A stretch of 64,000 nt of DNA, taken from NCBI RefSeq assembly GCF_003945595.2, contig NW_024103452.1, forward strand, positions 5,551,555-5,615,554. Direction: 5' to 3'. This document shows, piece by piece, positions 34,179 through 47,460 of the stretch. Below the pieces are notes generated by a model. That model saw nothing but the letters and a program-made list of their open reading frames with translations, had not been told where the DNA came from and made no database searches. The translations under genes were made by a program, and so were the position numbers. The first letter of the stretch is position 1. Each line of letters starts with the position of its first letter. Source of the stretch: Pipra filicauda. Its lineage: Eukaryota; Chordata; Aves; Passeriformes; Pipridae.

Positions 34179-36562
34179 GATGTGAGGAAAGTGGATATGA
34201 TGATAATTTTTTTTCTTTTATGTTAAAAGATTTTTTCATACTGGAGGCAACATAGTATAGGTGATGCCAGAGTGAATTTCTGAATTCCCCGTACTGTCAC
34301 AGAAATCTTCAATGAAAATTTCTGACTATTAGTGACCAGAGAATCTACACAAAGTAATGGCTTCTACTAGACATTCTTCTGCAATTCTTTCTCTTTCCTG
34401 TAATTTTAAAAGCTAAATCTTACAACCTTATCACCAAACCTTATCAGCCCTGTCCTCATGATTCTTCTCATGGAGCTGTTGAATTAGAATCCTCATTCCT
34501 TTGTTTACAGGCTAATTTTTTTAATGCATATGAAACCCATTAAGAAAGTAATTAGTAAAGATTTTCAAGAAGGGAATATGATTTTGACATGAAGATATCC
34601 CATGTGCTAATTAGTTAAGGTTCCAGCAAATACAACTGAGAACTTTTTAGGTGCTTTTTTCTTTAATGTGATCATTGGAGAAGCAGGAAGAGAAAGTAAG
34701 ATTAGCAAAGCTTTCTCATTTATTATGTTCATTCTCTACTGTCATGTAATTATATCTGAGTTAATCTTTTAGTTAATTATAAGTCAAGTGACAAAGAAAC
34801 TCAAAATCACTAGCATATCATCCTAGTAAGAATGTTTCTTTTTGAGAGGGAAAGAAAATGGATTTTTTATTCCCTCTTAAACTCATTTTTGAGCAGTCAC
34901 TGACATCCTACTGAATAGGAAGAAAGTTAAAAGATCTGTTCTTGATGTTAACTTCAATAGTTGCACTTCTAGGATGAGAAAATATTTCATGCATACTGCA
35001 AGAGAAAAAAATGTAATGGCTAAAGATGTCACCTTGAATAAGAATCTTATAGATTTGTGTTTGTCAGTCTGCAACTTGAAGTGCTTAAACATATTTACGT
35101 GTAAAACAATCCCTTCTTTTAGCAACAATATTGGCACTGTGCCACAAGATGCATTGAAATGATTTCACATATGATAGCTGTTTTTCCACAGTTAATGTAC
35201 ATTAAGAAAACCTGTTCTTCTTTCCAGTGCTAGAGAAATTGTATGATTACTTACTTTGACTAAACTCATGAATAAATTTCATGTTCACACGTTCAGTCTC
35301 ACTAACATAGTACCTTTCTAATAACACTATTTTGTTATGTCCAAAAAGATGCTGAAAGTGGTTTTCATCTGATTTAACTTATTAATCATAGGTCAAAATC
35401 TGCAGTTTCTTCAAAACACTTTAGTGTTTGCTTGTACACAAATTCAGCCATTCACATACTTCATGAATAAAAAATTCAGTGTTTTAAAATGTTCATTTTG
35501 TTCATCTCCTACAGATAGATAATTTATCTTTCCAAGTATTATCAAGTATTGTTCATTACAGTTGTACAGTCTTGTTCAGTTCAGTTTTTTAGACATCTTT
35601 CCTGCCCCTGAAGGTATGCACTAACAATCTTAATTTTTCACATGCACTCTTAATAGTTGATAAATAAATGTCCAGGTTGGTAACTTGTTTTACCCATTAT
35701 TGAGATATACAGTGCTTTGTCTAATATGTGAAGGAATTGGCTTCAGTAACATCAGAGGTCCCTCCCACACTTATGTTCCCTTGGCAATATGCAAAAAGGT
35801 GGAATTAAGGTCTTGTAAATTATGGACTATGTCCCTATTCATTCATTAATGTTTTAAAAAAAACTAATTAGAAAAAAACTTATAAAAATAGTTTATTTTA
35901 CAGGGTTCTGTCAATATTGTTGCCTTTTTTGGTTTTCGCTCAAATTGAAGTGTCTGGTAGTATCAATATTTTAATGTGAAATGCACATATCTAATTTTTT
36001 CTTCCAATTAATTTTCTAAACTGTTTTCTTTTGGAAAAAATCAAACTTTTCAGTGTTTATTAAATTCAAATTCTTTAAACAGATATTTCTCCCTGACTTT
36101 GTTTCATCAATACTTTTTAAACTTTATTCTCTTTTAGAAAGAGATCAATTTTGAAACCTCAGAATTGTCTTTAAAATGAAATTTATTTTCTCTCCCAAGC
36201 ATGGATGGTTGCTCATGAAACATGCTAATAAGGTCAGGAATTGGTATTTTTTCTATTTCATAGACAGGATATTGGTGCACAGTGAAATTATCACTGTGCA
36301 GTGATAATGTACCTGTCAGTGAAGGCAGGTGGATACTTGTGGAGGATACAGTTGGAGTTCTTAGAATTAGGAATTGGGAGGCTGGTGAGTAGATCACTTA
36401 GCCTACATTTATAAACTAATTGTAGGTAGATATGAGATTTTCAGTTTATGTTTTAGCTTCCATGTGTCATCCAATCCAAACAACTGTATACATGCAATGC
36501 TATAACACCGTAAAGTAGACAAAGGCAGCTACTGCAGCCAACTCTGAGGCCTTTAGCAAAAG
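34179..36562. other. AT-rich non-coding DNA
   Basis: No gene recognised; longest frames are 84-87 codons on the minus strand. It contains the overlapping hairpins at 36276-36308 and many A/T runs (34.2, 35.9 kb). Confidence 0.5.
36276..36308. repeat. Two overlapping, mutually exclusive hairpins
   Basis: TGCACAGTGA (36276-36285) pairs perfectly with TCACTGTGCA (36291-36300) around AATTA. ATTATCAC (36287-36294) also pairs perfectly with GTGATAAT (36301-36308) around TGTGCA. The two stems share the TCAC-TGTGCA bases, so only one can form at a time. Nothing nearby marks it as part of a transposon or RNA gene. Confidence 0.8.
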
Positions 36563-37037
36563 AGGGACCTGTTGGAGTGAGTCCAGAGGAGGGACATGAA
36601 GATGCTCAGAGGGCTGGAGCACCTCTCCTGTGAATACAGGCTGAGAGAGGCTGGGGTTGTTCAGCCTGGAGCAGAGAAGGCTCTGGGGACACCTTAGAGC
36701 ACTTTTCAGTACCTAAAGGGGCAACAAGAGAGCTGGAGAGGGACTTTTTATGAGGGCATGTAGTGATAGGACAAGGGGGAATGACTTTAAACTGAAAGAG
36801 GGCAGGTTTATTTTTGCTATAAGGAAGAAACTCTTTCCCATGAGGGTGATGAGACACTGAAAGACGTTGCCCAAAAAATTTGTGGATGTTCCATTCCTGG
36901 AAGTGTTCAATATCAGAGTGAATAGGGATTTGAGTAACCTGGTTTAGTGGAAGGTGTCCCTGCTTGTGGCAGGGGGGTTTGAACTACATGATCTTCAAGG
37001 TCCCTTGCCACACAAGCCATTCTGTGACTCTATGGTT
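36563..37037 (+). mobile_element. CR1 LINE 3' part, complete terminus
   Basis: Landmarks: GTTGGAGTGAGTCCAGAGGA, AGGGCTGGAGCACCTCTCCT, TTCAGCCTGGAGCAGAGAAG, GTGATAGGACAAGGGGGAAT, GTCCCTGCTTGTGGCAGGGG, CATGATCTTCAAGGTCCCTT and the terminal ATTCTGTGACTCTATGG at about 37037. It is the same general subfamily as the 2.6-kb copy, which lacks this last segment. The C-terminal ORF2 codons are interrupted by stops. It is 5' truncated. Confidence 0.95.
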
Positions 37038-39534
37038 ATTTTCTATTAGCTATGTATTAAGTAGGCACCTATAGCCTAGCAAGGAAGGCTGTATACTACC
37101 TAGGCACCAGGTTTTACTTAACAACAAACCAGAGCTGACTCAGAGGAGTGGAAGAGATGACTTGTACCTTACCTATTTCTCTAGGCATATTTAATTGCTT
37201 TTATTCAGTCACAAGCTTTTCCAAGAAAGAACTCTGACCTCGGCATTGTTCACCTTTCATTGAATATTTCAAGAAAAATATAATCTTAAGTATATATGGC
37301 ATTTAGAGGGCATTACTTTTACTCTTATGCTATTTGTACACCCAGGGTGCTCAGGAATATTTCCATTTTTTCTGCATTCTCCAATTAAGCAGACAGCACG
37401 AAATGGGCAAATAGCACCATTAACAGTAAAAAAAGAAAAACTGTTCTCTTTTTAGAATGAACCCAAAAGCATTTGCAAAACAAGAACTTCTCTTGTAAAC
37501 AACCAGTTGGCTTCGTAATATTGTGTGCTGAGACCTCACAGGTAGCTGTGGAGCTGCACCAGGCCTCTTGCAAGCAGCTCACGGTTCTTTTATGTTACTT
37601 TTCTCGCTCTTCATCTTTTCTTGTGCATGTGCTTGTGATGCCTGACTCCCAGTTCAACAACAGCTCCTCTGCTGCTCAGGAGACACAAATATGAGCACAG
37701 TGGATACAGCGACCCGGTGTGCAACAGAGAAAAATGCCTTCAATAATTAATGAGAGAATGGGACGTGGAACCACTAAATCCAGTCTGAAGTTGATTACAG
37801 AGCTGTCAGTCATCTGCAGGGCAAAGTAATGAAACAGAGCAACTCAGCAGTCAGGGTATGTATGAAAGTCATTTCCTATCACTTCTGCACATTTTTTTTA
37901 TGGACTATAAAACTGACAATTGGATTATTGAAAGGAAAAACTGATGAAATATGTCTGTTTTGAATGGGAACGTCTCTCAGTAATACAGCCCACACACACT
38001 CTGTCCTATTTTTATCCAGACTCCAGGAAATAAGTTATTCAAATGTATTTAAATGAGCTTTCTACCCCACCAATATAGTTTCATACTGCCTCATCTGTTG
38101 TGTAATGAACATAAACCACCATACATTAAATTTATATCTAATTATTTTGTTCCTCATATATTCTTCTATTCAAGACATGTCCCTAAAATGGCTGTCTTGT
38201 GATTTTGAAATCTTACACTGTTCTTTACCTGAAGTAGGATTCTGATCTGTTTCTCAAGGTCATTTTTAATAACAAGTCTAGCATCAGGTAAATTTTTGGT
38301 TTAGAAAAACAAAAAGTACTCAGTTCTAATTTTTGTGTGATTGTTTCTGGGTTTTTTTATCCAGATGATCTGGATTCAAATTTCTTATGAATTCTTATTG
38401 AATTTATTTAACATAATGAGGTTTGAAAGTAGATGACTCTAGAAGTGCAAGGTTGCAGGCTCTTTTTTCTTTCCAGAGCAAGTGCCCCTTGTCTATACCC
38501 TACTAACATGCCAGAATAGGTCTGTTTTGAATTGTTATCTACCATATAAAGTCTTCCAAAGAACTGAGAACATTTTTGAGGGTTTTGTCTGTTCCTGCTA
38601 CTATTTTATTTCTTTTAAGGAAGGAAAACTTACTCAGGCTCAATCCTACAGTCTTCAAACACGGTGGGCAAAATTCTACATCAGGTTACGTCTATTACAA
38701 TTTTATCACTGATTTAATAATTTCAAGATTAGCCAGAACAAAGATTATCTACTGAGCAGAACTATAAACTCAGAGTGATACGTTTGGAAGTGCAGCTCAT
38801 CTTACATCGAGGCTCTGTTCTGCTGCACAGTACTGCAGTGACCCAAGGGTCAGTGGTCTGCAAAAGCATCTTACAACCAACCTACTTTGTATAACTGTAT
38901 AACTCTTTTCCAGATTTATAGGTTCAGCAAGCACTTACTCCCTATGATATTTTTCTTTAGCAGTTATGGTTAATACAAAAGTGAACAAAGTGGATAAGTG
39001 AGTAGTTCAACTTATGCATTTTTTTCTGTGGGTGCAGAAGGCAGACAGCACCATCTCACTGAATGCATTCAGACACCAACAGTAAGCACATTTCCAGCTA
39101 CAGTAATGGCCTCCATCTGCTTATGCTGGCAGCAAATTTGATCCTAAGTTTCAGTAATGCACAAGCATAGGTGGCTATGGGTGCAAAACTCTGCATACAA
39201 GTGGCAAGGCGCTCTGCAAGAAATATCAGTCTTAATAATTGAAATGCTTTAAGCTTAGTATTTTAAGATAAGTAAACTTATCTGAGCTCTTAGACTGTAG
39301 TTCTAGCTGCCTGGTGTATTGGTTATCTGTTTGGACACTAAGAGAGTGTCTTTTGCCGTGTCCAAGCCTCTTTATTGTCTTTACTGTCTATGCTTCTGTG
39401 ATCTAAAATGTTGTAACTGCAAATAGTGAAGGGTCTGTGGCATGATAGCTGACAGATGAGCAGGTCATACAGATAAGCAAGCTATGACATGCAGCACATA
39501 ACATTCAATGCTGAGAGGTATTATGTTCTTCAGC
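37038..39534. other. Non-coding DNA
   Basis: No gene or transposon recognised; longest frame 76 codons (38482-38712). The part at 37735-37870 has a mixed composition with TAAT-type motifs (CAATAATTAATGAGAG, GATTACAGAGCTGTCAGTCA). By eye it looks like a possible conserved non-coding element, but nothing proves it. A nuclear-receptor-like everted repeat lies at 38839-38852. Confidence 0.45.
38839..38852. promoter_or_regulatory. Everted nuclear-receptor half-sites, ER2-like
   Basis: TGACCC-AA-GGGTCA is a perfect 14-bp inverted arrangement of two GGGTCA half-sites with a 2-base spacer. Such half-sites are bound by type II nuclear receptors. With one isolated motif and no promoter, this is only a candidate site. 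Confidence 0.3.
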
Positions 39535-39857
39535 TGGCTAATGGGAAGATGTAGAGAAGACAAAGCCAACCATTTTTTGGTGGTGGACAGCAAAAGGACA
39601 GGAGGAACTTTATTATCACAAATGATATCCCTTTTAGATATTAGGGAAAGGTTTTCACCAAGAGAGTGGCCAAAAAAAGGAAAGAAGACCCTCTTAGAAC
39701 AAGACTCTCATAGAAGAGCCTCTGACCTTGGAGGTGCTCTGGACTCTGCTGAGGAATCTGATCGGACTTTGAACCTATCACGAAACTGAGCAGGGTTTTG
39801 GAACAGATGTCCTCCTTATATCCTTTCCAAATATATTATTCTGTGGTTATGTCATTT
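39535..39857 (+). mobile_element. Diverged CR1 LINE 3' end
   Basis: A diverged plus-strand copy. GAAGACAAAGCCAACCATTT, TTGGTGGTGGACAGCAAAAG, GACAGGAGGAAC, TTTAGATATTAGGGAAAGGT, TCACCAAGAGAGTGGCC, GAGCAGGGTTTTGGAACAGA, GATGTCCTCC and TATTCTGTGGTTATGT follow the order of a CR1 subfamily with the GGATGATCTCCAGAGGTCCC-type end. The 93-codon frame at 39508-39789 is this relic read with the remaining ORF2 C-terminus (a degraded VVDSKRTGG block) and not a host gene. Both ends are blurred. Confidence 0.7.
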
Positions 39858-42800
39858 CATATTTCCACATTTTCCTCCATTTCCCATGTTCATACAATAT
39901 ACAATGATCCACTGTTTCGAGATCTCTACTTCAATGATCGCAGCTCCCTCTTTGATGACAGTATCATCATCTCTCTGCTGTGAGATCTTCCTTCTAAACT
40001 CACCACTCACAGGAACAAGGCCACGTCTCTTCACAGGAGCCAAATCTGCATTTGGTGTGTGCCCAGCTTCAAATACGAGACCTGTAGGAGAGGACAATCT
40101 TCCTATGTAGCTTCATGGCACTTCTCCATGATTTAAGCTATCCTTGGTATATAACTTAAACATTTAGCCTAGGCTTTATGTATAGGGAATGCACACTGGA
40201 AACTTGAGAGCTTTAGAACTGGGAATTGGTATCCACCAGTCTTCACTTGTCTTTGACTTACTCTAGTGGGTATGTTGTATTCCTTGGAGGTAGTATGTAT
40301 TGTCCTTTGTAAAGAGTCCATTAATGCGGGTTTTATCCCTCAGCCTAATAAGGCAGATGCTAGAGGGAGAGTTTTTGGAATGAGTAGTGGGAAAAGCAAG
40401 TGGAAAAGAGCCAAAGCACTGTGGTGGAGTCACTGGCTGTGACAGCTAGGGAAACCCAGGGCTAACTTATTTTGCTCTGTGGGAATAACCTACAGCTCAC
40501 AGTTTATGAAATAGAGAATATGTCAGCTGGAAACAGCAGGAGGAGTGGAAATATGTGACTGGGGACAGGAAAGAGAGCATGGAATAAGTCTGAAAAAACC
40601 TCAAGGGGGAAAAATGATCAGGAGTGCATGTCTAAGCTTGATGGATATTTTATGAAGAAACAAAATGCAGGCTCAAATTGTTTGTACATACAGCTAAATA
40701 ATTTGAGCTGAGTATGCAGATCTGTGAACTAGCCTGTAAAAGCCAGATAGAAAACACTGGCAATTTTTCAAATGTGTAGAGCTAAGGTAGGAAAAAGCAC
40801 AGGAAATTTAGGCTCTGAATTAGATATTCCAAAAGCTATAAAATTTAGAAACAGTAGTCCACTTTATGCCCCAAACAAGCACTAACTTTCTCATACTGTT
40901 GCTTTCACAAAAGAAACACATGTACCATCAGTATATCGATGTCTGCCAGGGGCCCAACAGGTGTGAAGAGCCAAAGTTATGACCCCATTTCTTCTTATCC
41001 CTATAATCCATAAGTTTTACTCCTAGGTAAGCACATTCCCTTTTTATTTTATTTTTACAGGGCACTGGGAGTAGAAGATGCCCAGTTGGTCCTGTCAGAT
41101 GGTATGAGAGCAATGTTCAGAAGACAGTCCTGGAGGGTGGTTTGGAGGTTGGATCATTCCTCATTGTAATCTTATGATACATCTGAAGTCAGAAATGCCA
41201 AGGTGTTGGCTTGAACAAACAACCCCCTTGAACAGCACTTGATGAGAAATCTTGAATCGGACAAAATGGTAGAAGGCTTCTACAAGCAGTTCTACAGCAA
41301 TACATTTGTTTGCCAATAAGGACTGGTTAGGTTCTCAAAAAGCGTGTTGATTTATATCCATTTTCTGACATTATGATCAGACACTTATTCTAGTTTCAAG
41401 CTTTTATTTCATCATTATGCTAGAAGTGTGAAGACAGATGACAGCCAATCCAGACTCTGCTGCATGGTACAAATAGTCAATGACTAGTCTTCTGTGATAC
41501 CTGACAGAAAAAAAGTTAACCTGACAACATTTTTAAAGAAATTTGAAGCAATGCAATGAGAATGAATCAGTATTTTATGGAATAAGTCTACAGGGTTTTT
41601 TGACTAAATAATTGCTGGCAGGAATCTGGTTTTGTTGGCATTAGAAAATGAGCTGAAGTTCTCTGCCCATAGTCAGGACAGACTGCTAAGTCTTTGTACA
41701 GTAAGCATACAGTACTTTTCACTGGAAATTCCTTTACTCCAAATGATTGACATGCGGGCAGTATCTAATTAGGGTCTCTTATGCAGAGAAATTGCTGGAA
41801 AGTGAAACAGATAAGGCATAGACCAAAACTCCAGTCCAATCAGCCCCCTGTTCCAACCAATTCTGCAGCATCTTTTACTAATATACTCTAGAAAAGAAAT
41901 TATCTCAGAAGTGTTAGTAGGGGAATTTTTCAGGATTTTTCCCTCTGCACTAAAAATTCAGAATCCTCCAAAAAAACAGCCTTTCACAAAGCACCTTCTT
42001 ACGAAAACTGTCAAGATATCTGCTTTTCATTTCCAATTTCTTATGTGGAAATTTTGTCTTGTTAAAAGTCCATGGAAAAACACTTCAAAAATATAAGAAA
42101 AAGTACCTTTTATGGCAGCATTATAGCCCGTATTTTTTTTAGAAAATATGAATTTATGAGCAATTTTTGAAGCAGTTGTAGTTTTTATGCTCTATGGATT
42201 GAAAAAATGTTTAAACATTGAAAATATGAAAAAATAAATCTTGAATAACTCCTCTGAAAATGAATAATACTGGAAAAACAGACCCAAAGTAGAAATGATT
42301 TTGGAGCACAGTTCTGTTTTATGAAATTTATGCATCTATATACTGAAAAGTACTGACTTTGCTTGAAACTAATCAGTAATTGCTTAGTAATTCATCTTGG
42401 TGAGGCTCCTATCTGGTTTTGAGGTGCCGTGGCAACTTTTGCAACTGTGGCTATATTTCTGTGAACTTCAGTAAAAAAACTTCTGATATTTTATTTATTT
42501 TCATAGAAACTGAAGAGTGTATGTTATAGTCTTTTTGTAAACATCTCAGGGTGGCATTCCTGCATTAGTGAGTACCTGGGAGGTGGTAGGAGGAATCTTT
42601 TGTCATCATTGTTCCCTAGAAGAAGCAGGCACCATGGCCAAGCGGAGGTGATCTTACTGCTGTAGGATATTCTGTATAAACACCTTATGATGTGACCTGC
42701 ATATTCCCACAGCCTCTGGTGAGAATTAACGTTCATGTTTGTGACATGACCTGTTTCTCCCTGGCTTTTCAGTGTATCAAGGAGCTTGTTAACATCACCA

Positions 42801-43544
42801 CCTGACTATACCATAACCAGCTTCTGTTTGTTCTTCTAGAGCGTTATACAATGCTGTAGTGTTAACACAAGGTGAGACAGAGTAAGCACAATGTGGAGAA
42901 ATGCAAAGCCTGTTAAAAAAGAATAATTTTGCAACACGTAAAAATAGAGCATTGAAGGAGCTGTGACAAAGCCATGTTCTGAGTTCTATTTAAATATTTC
43001 TCTAGGAAATTTTACATACATTCATATAATATTATTATAGTTATTATACAAGATAATAAACTCCCATTTTAATATTTCAAATTTGTATAAAAGTTCTGTT
43101 CATGCATTATGTAAAAAGGTATATTACTTTTTTCCTTTTAATTTTTTTCTTTCTTCTTCTTCTTTATTATTAATTGCAATAAGACCCATGGAAGAAGTTC
43201 AGAATGAAAAGCCAGAAAGGTAAAATTTTCACTTGTGGGTTGATTGAGAACATACTTTTTAAAATAAAATAATTGAATTTATTGAAAGCTCAGGCTGCCA
43301 CCTTACAGTTTTTAGCTTAGTGGTTCTGTGAGGCTCTGAGACATCTGCTTGCAAAGCCCAATGAGTTAGTCTGAGTGTTATGTGAGGTGTCAGGGGAGTC
43401 CTGGTGTCCTCCTAGCTCCGAGCACACTCCCAAAGTGATAGACGCATTTGTAACTTCTCAAGAACCCACCTCTGCTCAGGGTTTATGAGGTGGAGCATTT
43501 CTTTTCCCTTTACAAGTGAGGTACAACAATTATACCAAAACAAC
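39858..43544. other. AT-rich non-coding DNA
   Basis: No gene recognised; frames reach about 81 codons. Contains a (TTC)n-rich pyrimidine stretch near 43145-43165 and many A runs between 41.9 and 42.3 kb. Nothing else stands out. Confidence 0.5.
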
Positions 43545-44285
43545 TCATAGAACCATAGAATACTTTGGGTTGGAAGGGACCTTTAAGATCATTTAGTTCA
43601 AACCCCCCACCATGGGCAGGGTTGCCACGCAACTTGCTCAAAATCCCATCCAACCTAGTCTTGAATACTTGCAGGGATGGGGCATCCACAGCTTCTCTGG
43701 GCAACCCATGCCAGCGTCTGAACACCCTCATAGGAAAAAATTTCTTCCAAGTATGCAATCTAAATCTACCCTCTTTCAATTTAAAACCATTCTCCCTTGT
43801 CCTATAAATCCATGCCCTTGGAAAAAGTCTCTCTTCAGCTCTTTTGTAGCCCCTTTAGATAATTGAAGGGGCTGTAAGGTCTCCCTGTAGCCTTCTCTTC
43901 TCCAGGCTGAACAATCCCAATTCTCTCAGCCTTTCTCCATAAGAGAGGTTCTCCAGCCCTCTGAGCATCTTCATTTCCCTCCTCTGGACTCACTCCAGCA
44001 TTTCCATGTCCTTCTTATGTTGGAAGCCCCAGACCTGGATGCAGCACCCCAGGTGGGGTCTCACAGGCACAGAGTACAGGGGGAGAACCACCTCCCTCAA
44101 CCTGCTGGCCACACTTCTTGTGATGCAGCCCAGGATATGTTTGGCTTTCTGGCTCGCAAACACACATTGCCGGGCCATGTTGAGCCTCTTGTCAACCAAT
44201 ACCCCCCGATCTCGCTCTCAGTCTGTTCTCCCAGCCTGTATTTGTGCTTGGGATTTACCCTGTGATTGCCCATGTTCTTCCTGCT
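43545..44285 (-). mobile_element. Longest, best-preserved CR1 LINE (minus)
   Basis: About 740 bp of CR1 in minus orientation with an intact 3' terminus (TCATAGAACCATAGAATACT, GGTTGGAAGGGACCTTTAAG). It extends into the ORF2 reverse-transcriptase thumb. Minus-strand frames at 43990-44199 and 43510-43779 encode recognisable CR1 residues: HILGCITRSVASRLREVVLP, PVRPHLGCCIQVWG and, further on, GRFRLHTWKKFFPMRVFRRW and LPREAVDAPSLQVFKTRLDG. Between them the frame is broken. The 5' end is truncated near TGTATTTGTGCTTGGGAT. The low divergence makes it one of the younger insertions here. The longer plus-strand frames in this interval are shadows. Confidence 0.97.
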
Positions 44286-47150
44286 CACCTTTTCAATGAT
44301 AATTCTCTGCAAAGACAGCCAAACACCTTGGGAAAATCAAACATTCAAGGATCAGAAATCCAAGCATGTTTTGTAGGGCTTGAAGGGATGCTTAGCTATG
44401 AAGGTCAAAGTATGGTGAACACTTCAAAGTAAACTGCAGGGAATTCCTGGCTAGATTTTGTTCTTGTCTTCTGTCTCTCTGCAGAAAAATATTATATTGC
44501 CAAAGGCTTGCATTGAAAAGATGCACACTTTTATATTGCTGTAGCTGAAACAGCACTGGCTGTATCATGATGGATCACATATACTCTTTTGGAGTCCATT
44601 CTTCAGATGCAACTGCTTAATTAAATTTTAAGCATTATTGATTCAGTTTACACAGCCTATCCACTTCTAGCACCATTGAATCTTGAGCTGCTGTACTCTG
44701 TGAAAGCAGAAAAAAAAAAAAAAGAAGAAAATAAAGGGTTATTAAAAATGAAAGCATTTAGCTACAAATGCACTATGCAGAGCTTAATTACTGCTAGATC
44801 TGTAATACTCCTTCTTCTGCAAAATAGAAATCTAAAACAACTAAGAGATATTTTTGGGGCAAGTTCTCACATTGTGCAAATGAGGGCAGCAGTCTGTGCA
44901 CTCAGTGGTGCTAAAGCATTGTGGAGGGGAGGAACTGGCCTGATCTGTGTAAAAGTCTTTGATCAATAGAAAGACAAACCAGCTATTAGTCAGTGCTATG
45001 TATGATGAGCTTGCCAGAGCAAGTCTTACTTTTATTTTTTTTTCCTTCATTGTTCAATGTTGTTTGTCCATCATTAGGCTGTATCTAGCCTGCATCTCAG
45101 CTTTAGTGTTATTTTAAGACAAACAGGGAACCCTACAAGCATAGCATGATTAAGCTGAATGAGCTGGGCTCAATCTGGAAAAGACAAGACTGAGAAACGC
45201 TGTTATCAGTTTTCCAGTGCACACAACTTGTACTAAAAACTCAGTGATTCATTATTTTACATTGCCCTTGGGATTTAAAAAGTTTTTTTAAATATGTGAC
45301 AATTTAAGTTGAATCTTTAACAGTGACCCTCCCAATATGCATGAAATACTGCAACAGGCTTGAGGAGCTGCTTAACTGAAGGTTCTTAAGGACAGCTAAT
45401 ATACAGGGTGCTAGGTATATTTTGGTGTTGCTTCAGTGAAGGTTGTTGAACAACAGGATCCCTTCAAGCCCAGAGTTCCTATTATTTTAGATTTACTGTG
45501 AGCTAGTCAGGACAGGCTGCATCCTCCAGTATGTTTGTGTGCCTGCCAATAGAAGATGCACTGTTTGGGTGGTTTAAGCTTGTAAAAGGACTTTTTTTCC
45601 TAATTTTCTTGTGTTGAGAAACTTCCTGTACTTGATGTTTGCCTTGCTAATGGTTTTAAAAATAGCCTGAAGATTTGGCATGAAGCTTGATTTTATTTAT
45701 ATATATATATATACATGATTTACACAACTAAATAACTGCAGAAAAGTCCCTATAGCAATGGGAGCATTATTGTATCAGAACATTGGCTATTTTTTAAAGT
45801 ATATTATCCCTGCATCAGTTGTTCCTTTATTACCCAAACAAAGGCTGCAGCACTCCTTTGGATTCTGTCTTAAAATACTTTGTGTTGGTGACTGTGGTAT
45901 TTTCTCTTTCCTTTCCCCACAGGCACTCTCTTCTCCCAGATATGCAATCTGAGAAAGACAACACTGAAAGAAAATAAAAATCTTTCAGGACTGCTTTCAA
46001 TTGCCTCTTTAGAAGAAGCAAGAATATTTCTTAGAATATTATTGTTTATATTAATGGTAATATTTTAAACTGTAACATTTTGAGGGAGAAAGAAACATTT
46101 TTCAAGGCAGTTTTTCTTTTAACAACATAAGAACTTTTTGAAAAATACGTTAATGGAAAGAAGTCAGTGTTACCAGAGCTGTGACAGTACGTAATGATGC
46201 ATTCATTTAAAAATATAGAACCCTATTGATGTATAGATACTCTCAGTGGCAATGGGGAGATATGCCCAGCAAGAATGGTGATATATTTATGCAGGGGAGG
46301 ACATAGTCTCCCTGAGGAAAGGAAATTCAGACTATGTCTGTGCTGCCAGATACCTGCAGGCTTAAGCTCATACTCCCATCCAAATCCTTAATTGTCTGAA
46401 TCACTGGCAAACAGCAGCTTTGCCCAAAATGTAGACAGGTTCACACCTTCTGCACAGGCAGCATGGGTCAGATTGCCGTTACAGAGTGGAAAATATCTTT
46501 ACATATAGAGATGAGTTTTGGATACAATCTGATTGGAGGTGACCCACAGATTGTGGCTTCAGGCCTAAATGGGAAGTGAAAAGGTTGTTATGGGTAAAAT
46601 GGAGATGTGTTTCCAGTGTGCATTTGGGATTCCTCTGCATTAACCTATATCCCCTGAAAATTTAACATCCTTTTGTCAAACCTCCTATGCCATAGCAGTG
46701 GCTGTCATTTCCCACACATTTTCTCCATCTGCTTTCCCTAACAGCAAGGCTGGCAGCCCACTCTGTGCCTTACTTGGCTCTAGTGCTTTCTGAACACTGT
46801 TTTGTCTATATATTCATCAGCAGTAAATAACTATCTTTGCTTCAGCCAGGCTACGTACATGCACGTTCAGATCTGGTCCACACTCCAAGCTACAGGCTAC
46901 CAGATCTTAGTGAACAATGTCTGTGCTATGAAGCAGGTCTCTGACACATTTTGAAAATAGATTTCAGCCTTGCATTTTCCCCACTTTGACTCTCCTTTGG
47001 AAGGAAACCCACTCCTTGACTTCAGTGAACTGTGTGAATAGCGATCTTGGGAATGAGGCTGCAGAGACCATCCAAGGGATGAGAAGCAGCTTTGCTGTTC
47101 ATGAAAGCCCTGTATGGGTACATCCATGAGTGACAGCTACTTCCCTGCAC
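44286..47150. other. AT-rich non-coding DNA
   Basis: No gene recognised; the longest frame is 97 codons (44676-44969, plus) starting beside an A15 run and without domain features. A short TA microsatellite lies at about 45699-45713. Confidence 0.5.
45699..45713. repeat. (TA)n microsatellite
   Basis: An uninterrupted alternating TA run of about 15 bases in otherwise AT-rich sequence. It is probably polymorphic in length; no other meaning is visible. Confidence 0.8.
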
Positions 47151-47460
47151 AGCCCTGCCAAGGCCCCTTTCATCCGGCTCACACGTCCTTGCAGCGCCTG
47201 TGCTTGGCTTTAATGAGCAGCCGGGGCTGTGCAGGCTGGTGCCAGGCTGGGCTGGTTTTGTGAGGGCTGAATATCTGCCTGGAGATGAATGGGACCCCCA
47301 GACTGTGCAGTTTTTGCAGAAGAAAGTGCTACAATTGCCTTCCCTTCATCCTCCCCTTCCCCTTCATTTGAAGATTTAATTAGAGCTTAGAAGCTGGGCC
47401 CTTTTAAATCAAGCCAATTGCTTACTTCTGTTCCTAAGGAAGGAAACCCCTTTGCTTTTT
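47150..47460. promoter_or_regulatory. Candidate conserved non-coding element
   Basis: A GC-richer patch (47160-47300, with several CTGGCTGGG-like words) is followed by a pyrimidine-rich stretch. Next comes AAGATTTAATTAGAGC, which holds a TAATTA homeodomain core, then GGGCCCTTTTAAATC and a CCAATTG box. No frame or repeat explains it. The mix of motif types is reminiscent of developmental enhancers in gene deserts, but this is judged by eye only. Confidence 0.25.

Noticed and set aside
43565..44299. Several plus-strand frames of 80-97 codons
   Set aside because: They are antisense shadows of the minus-strand CR1 ORF2.
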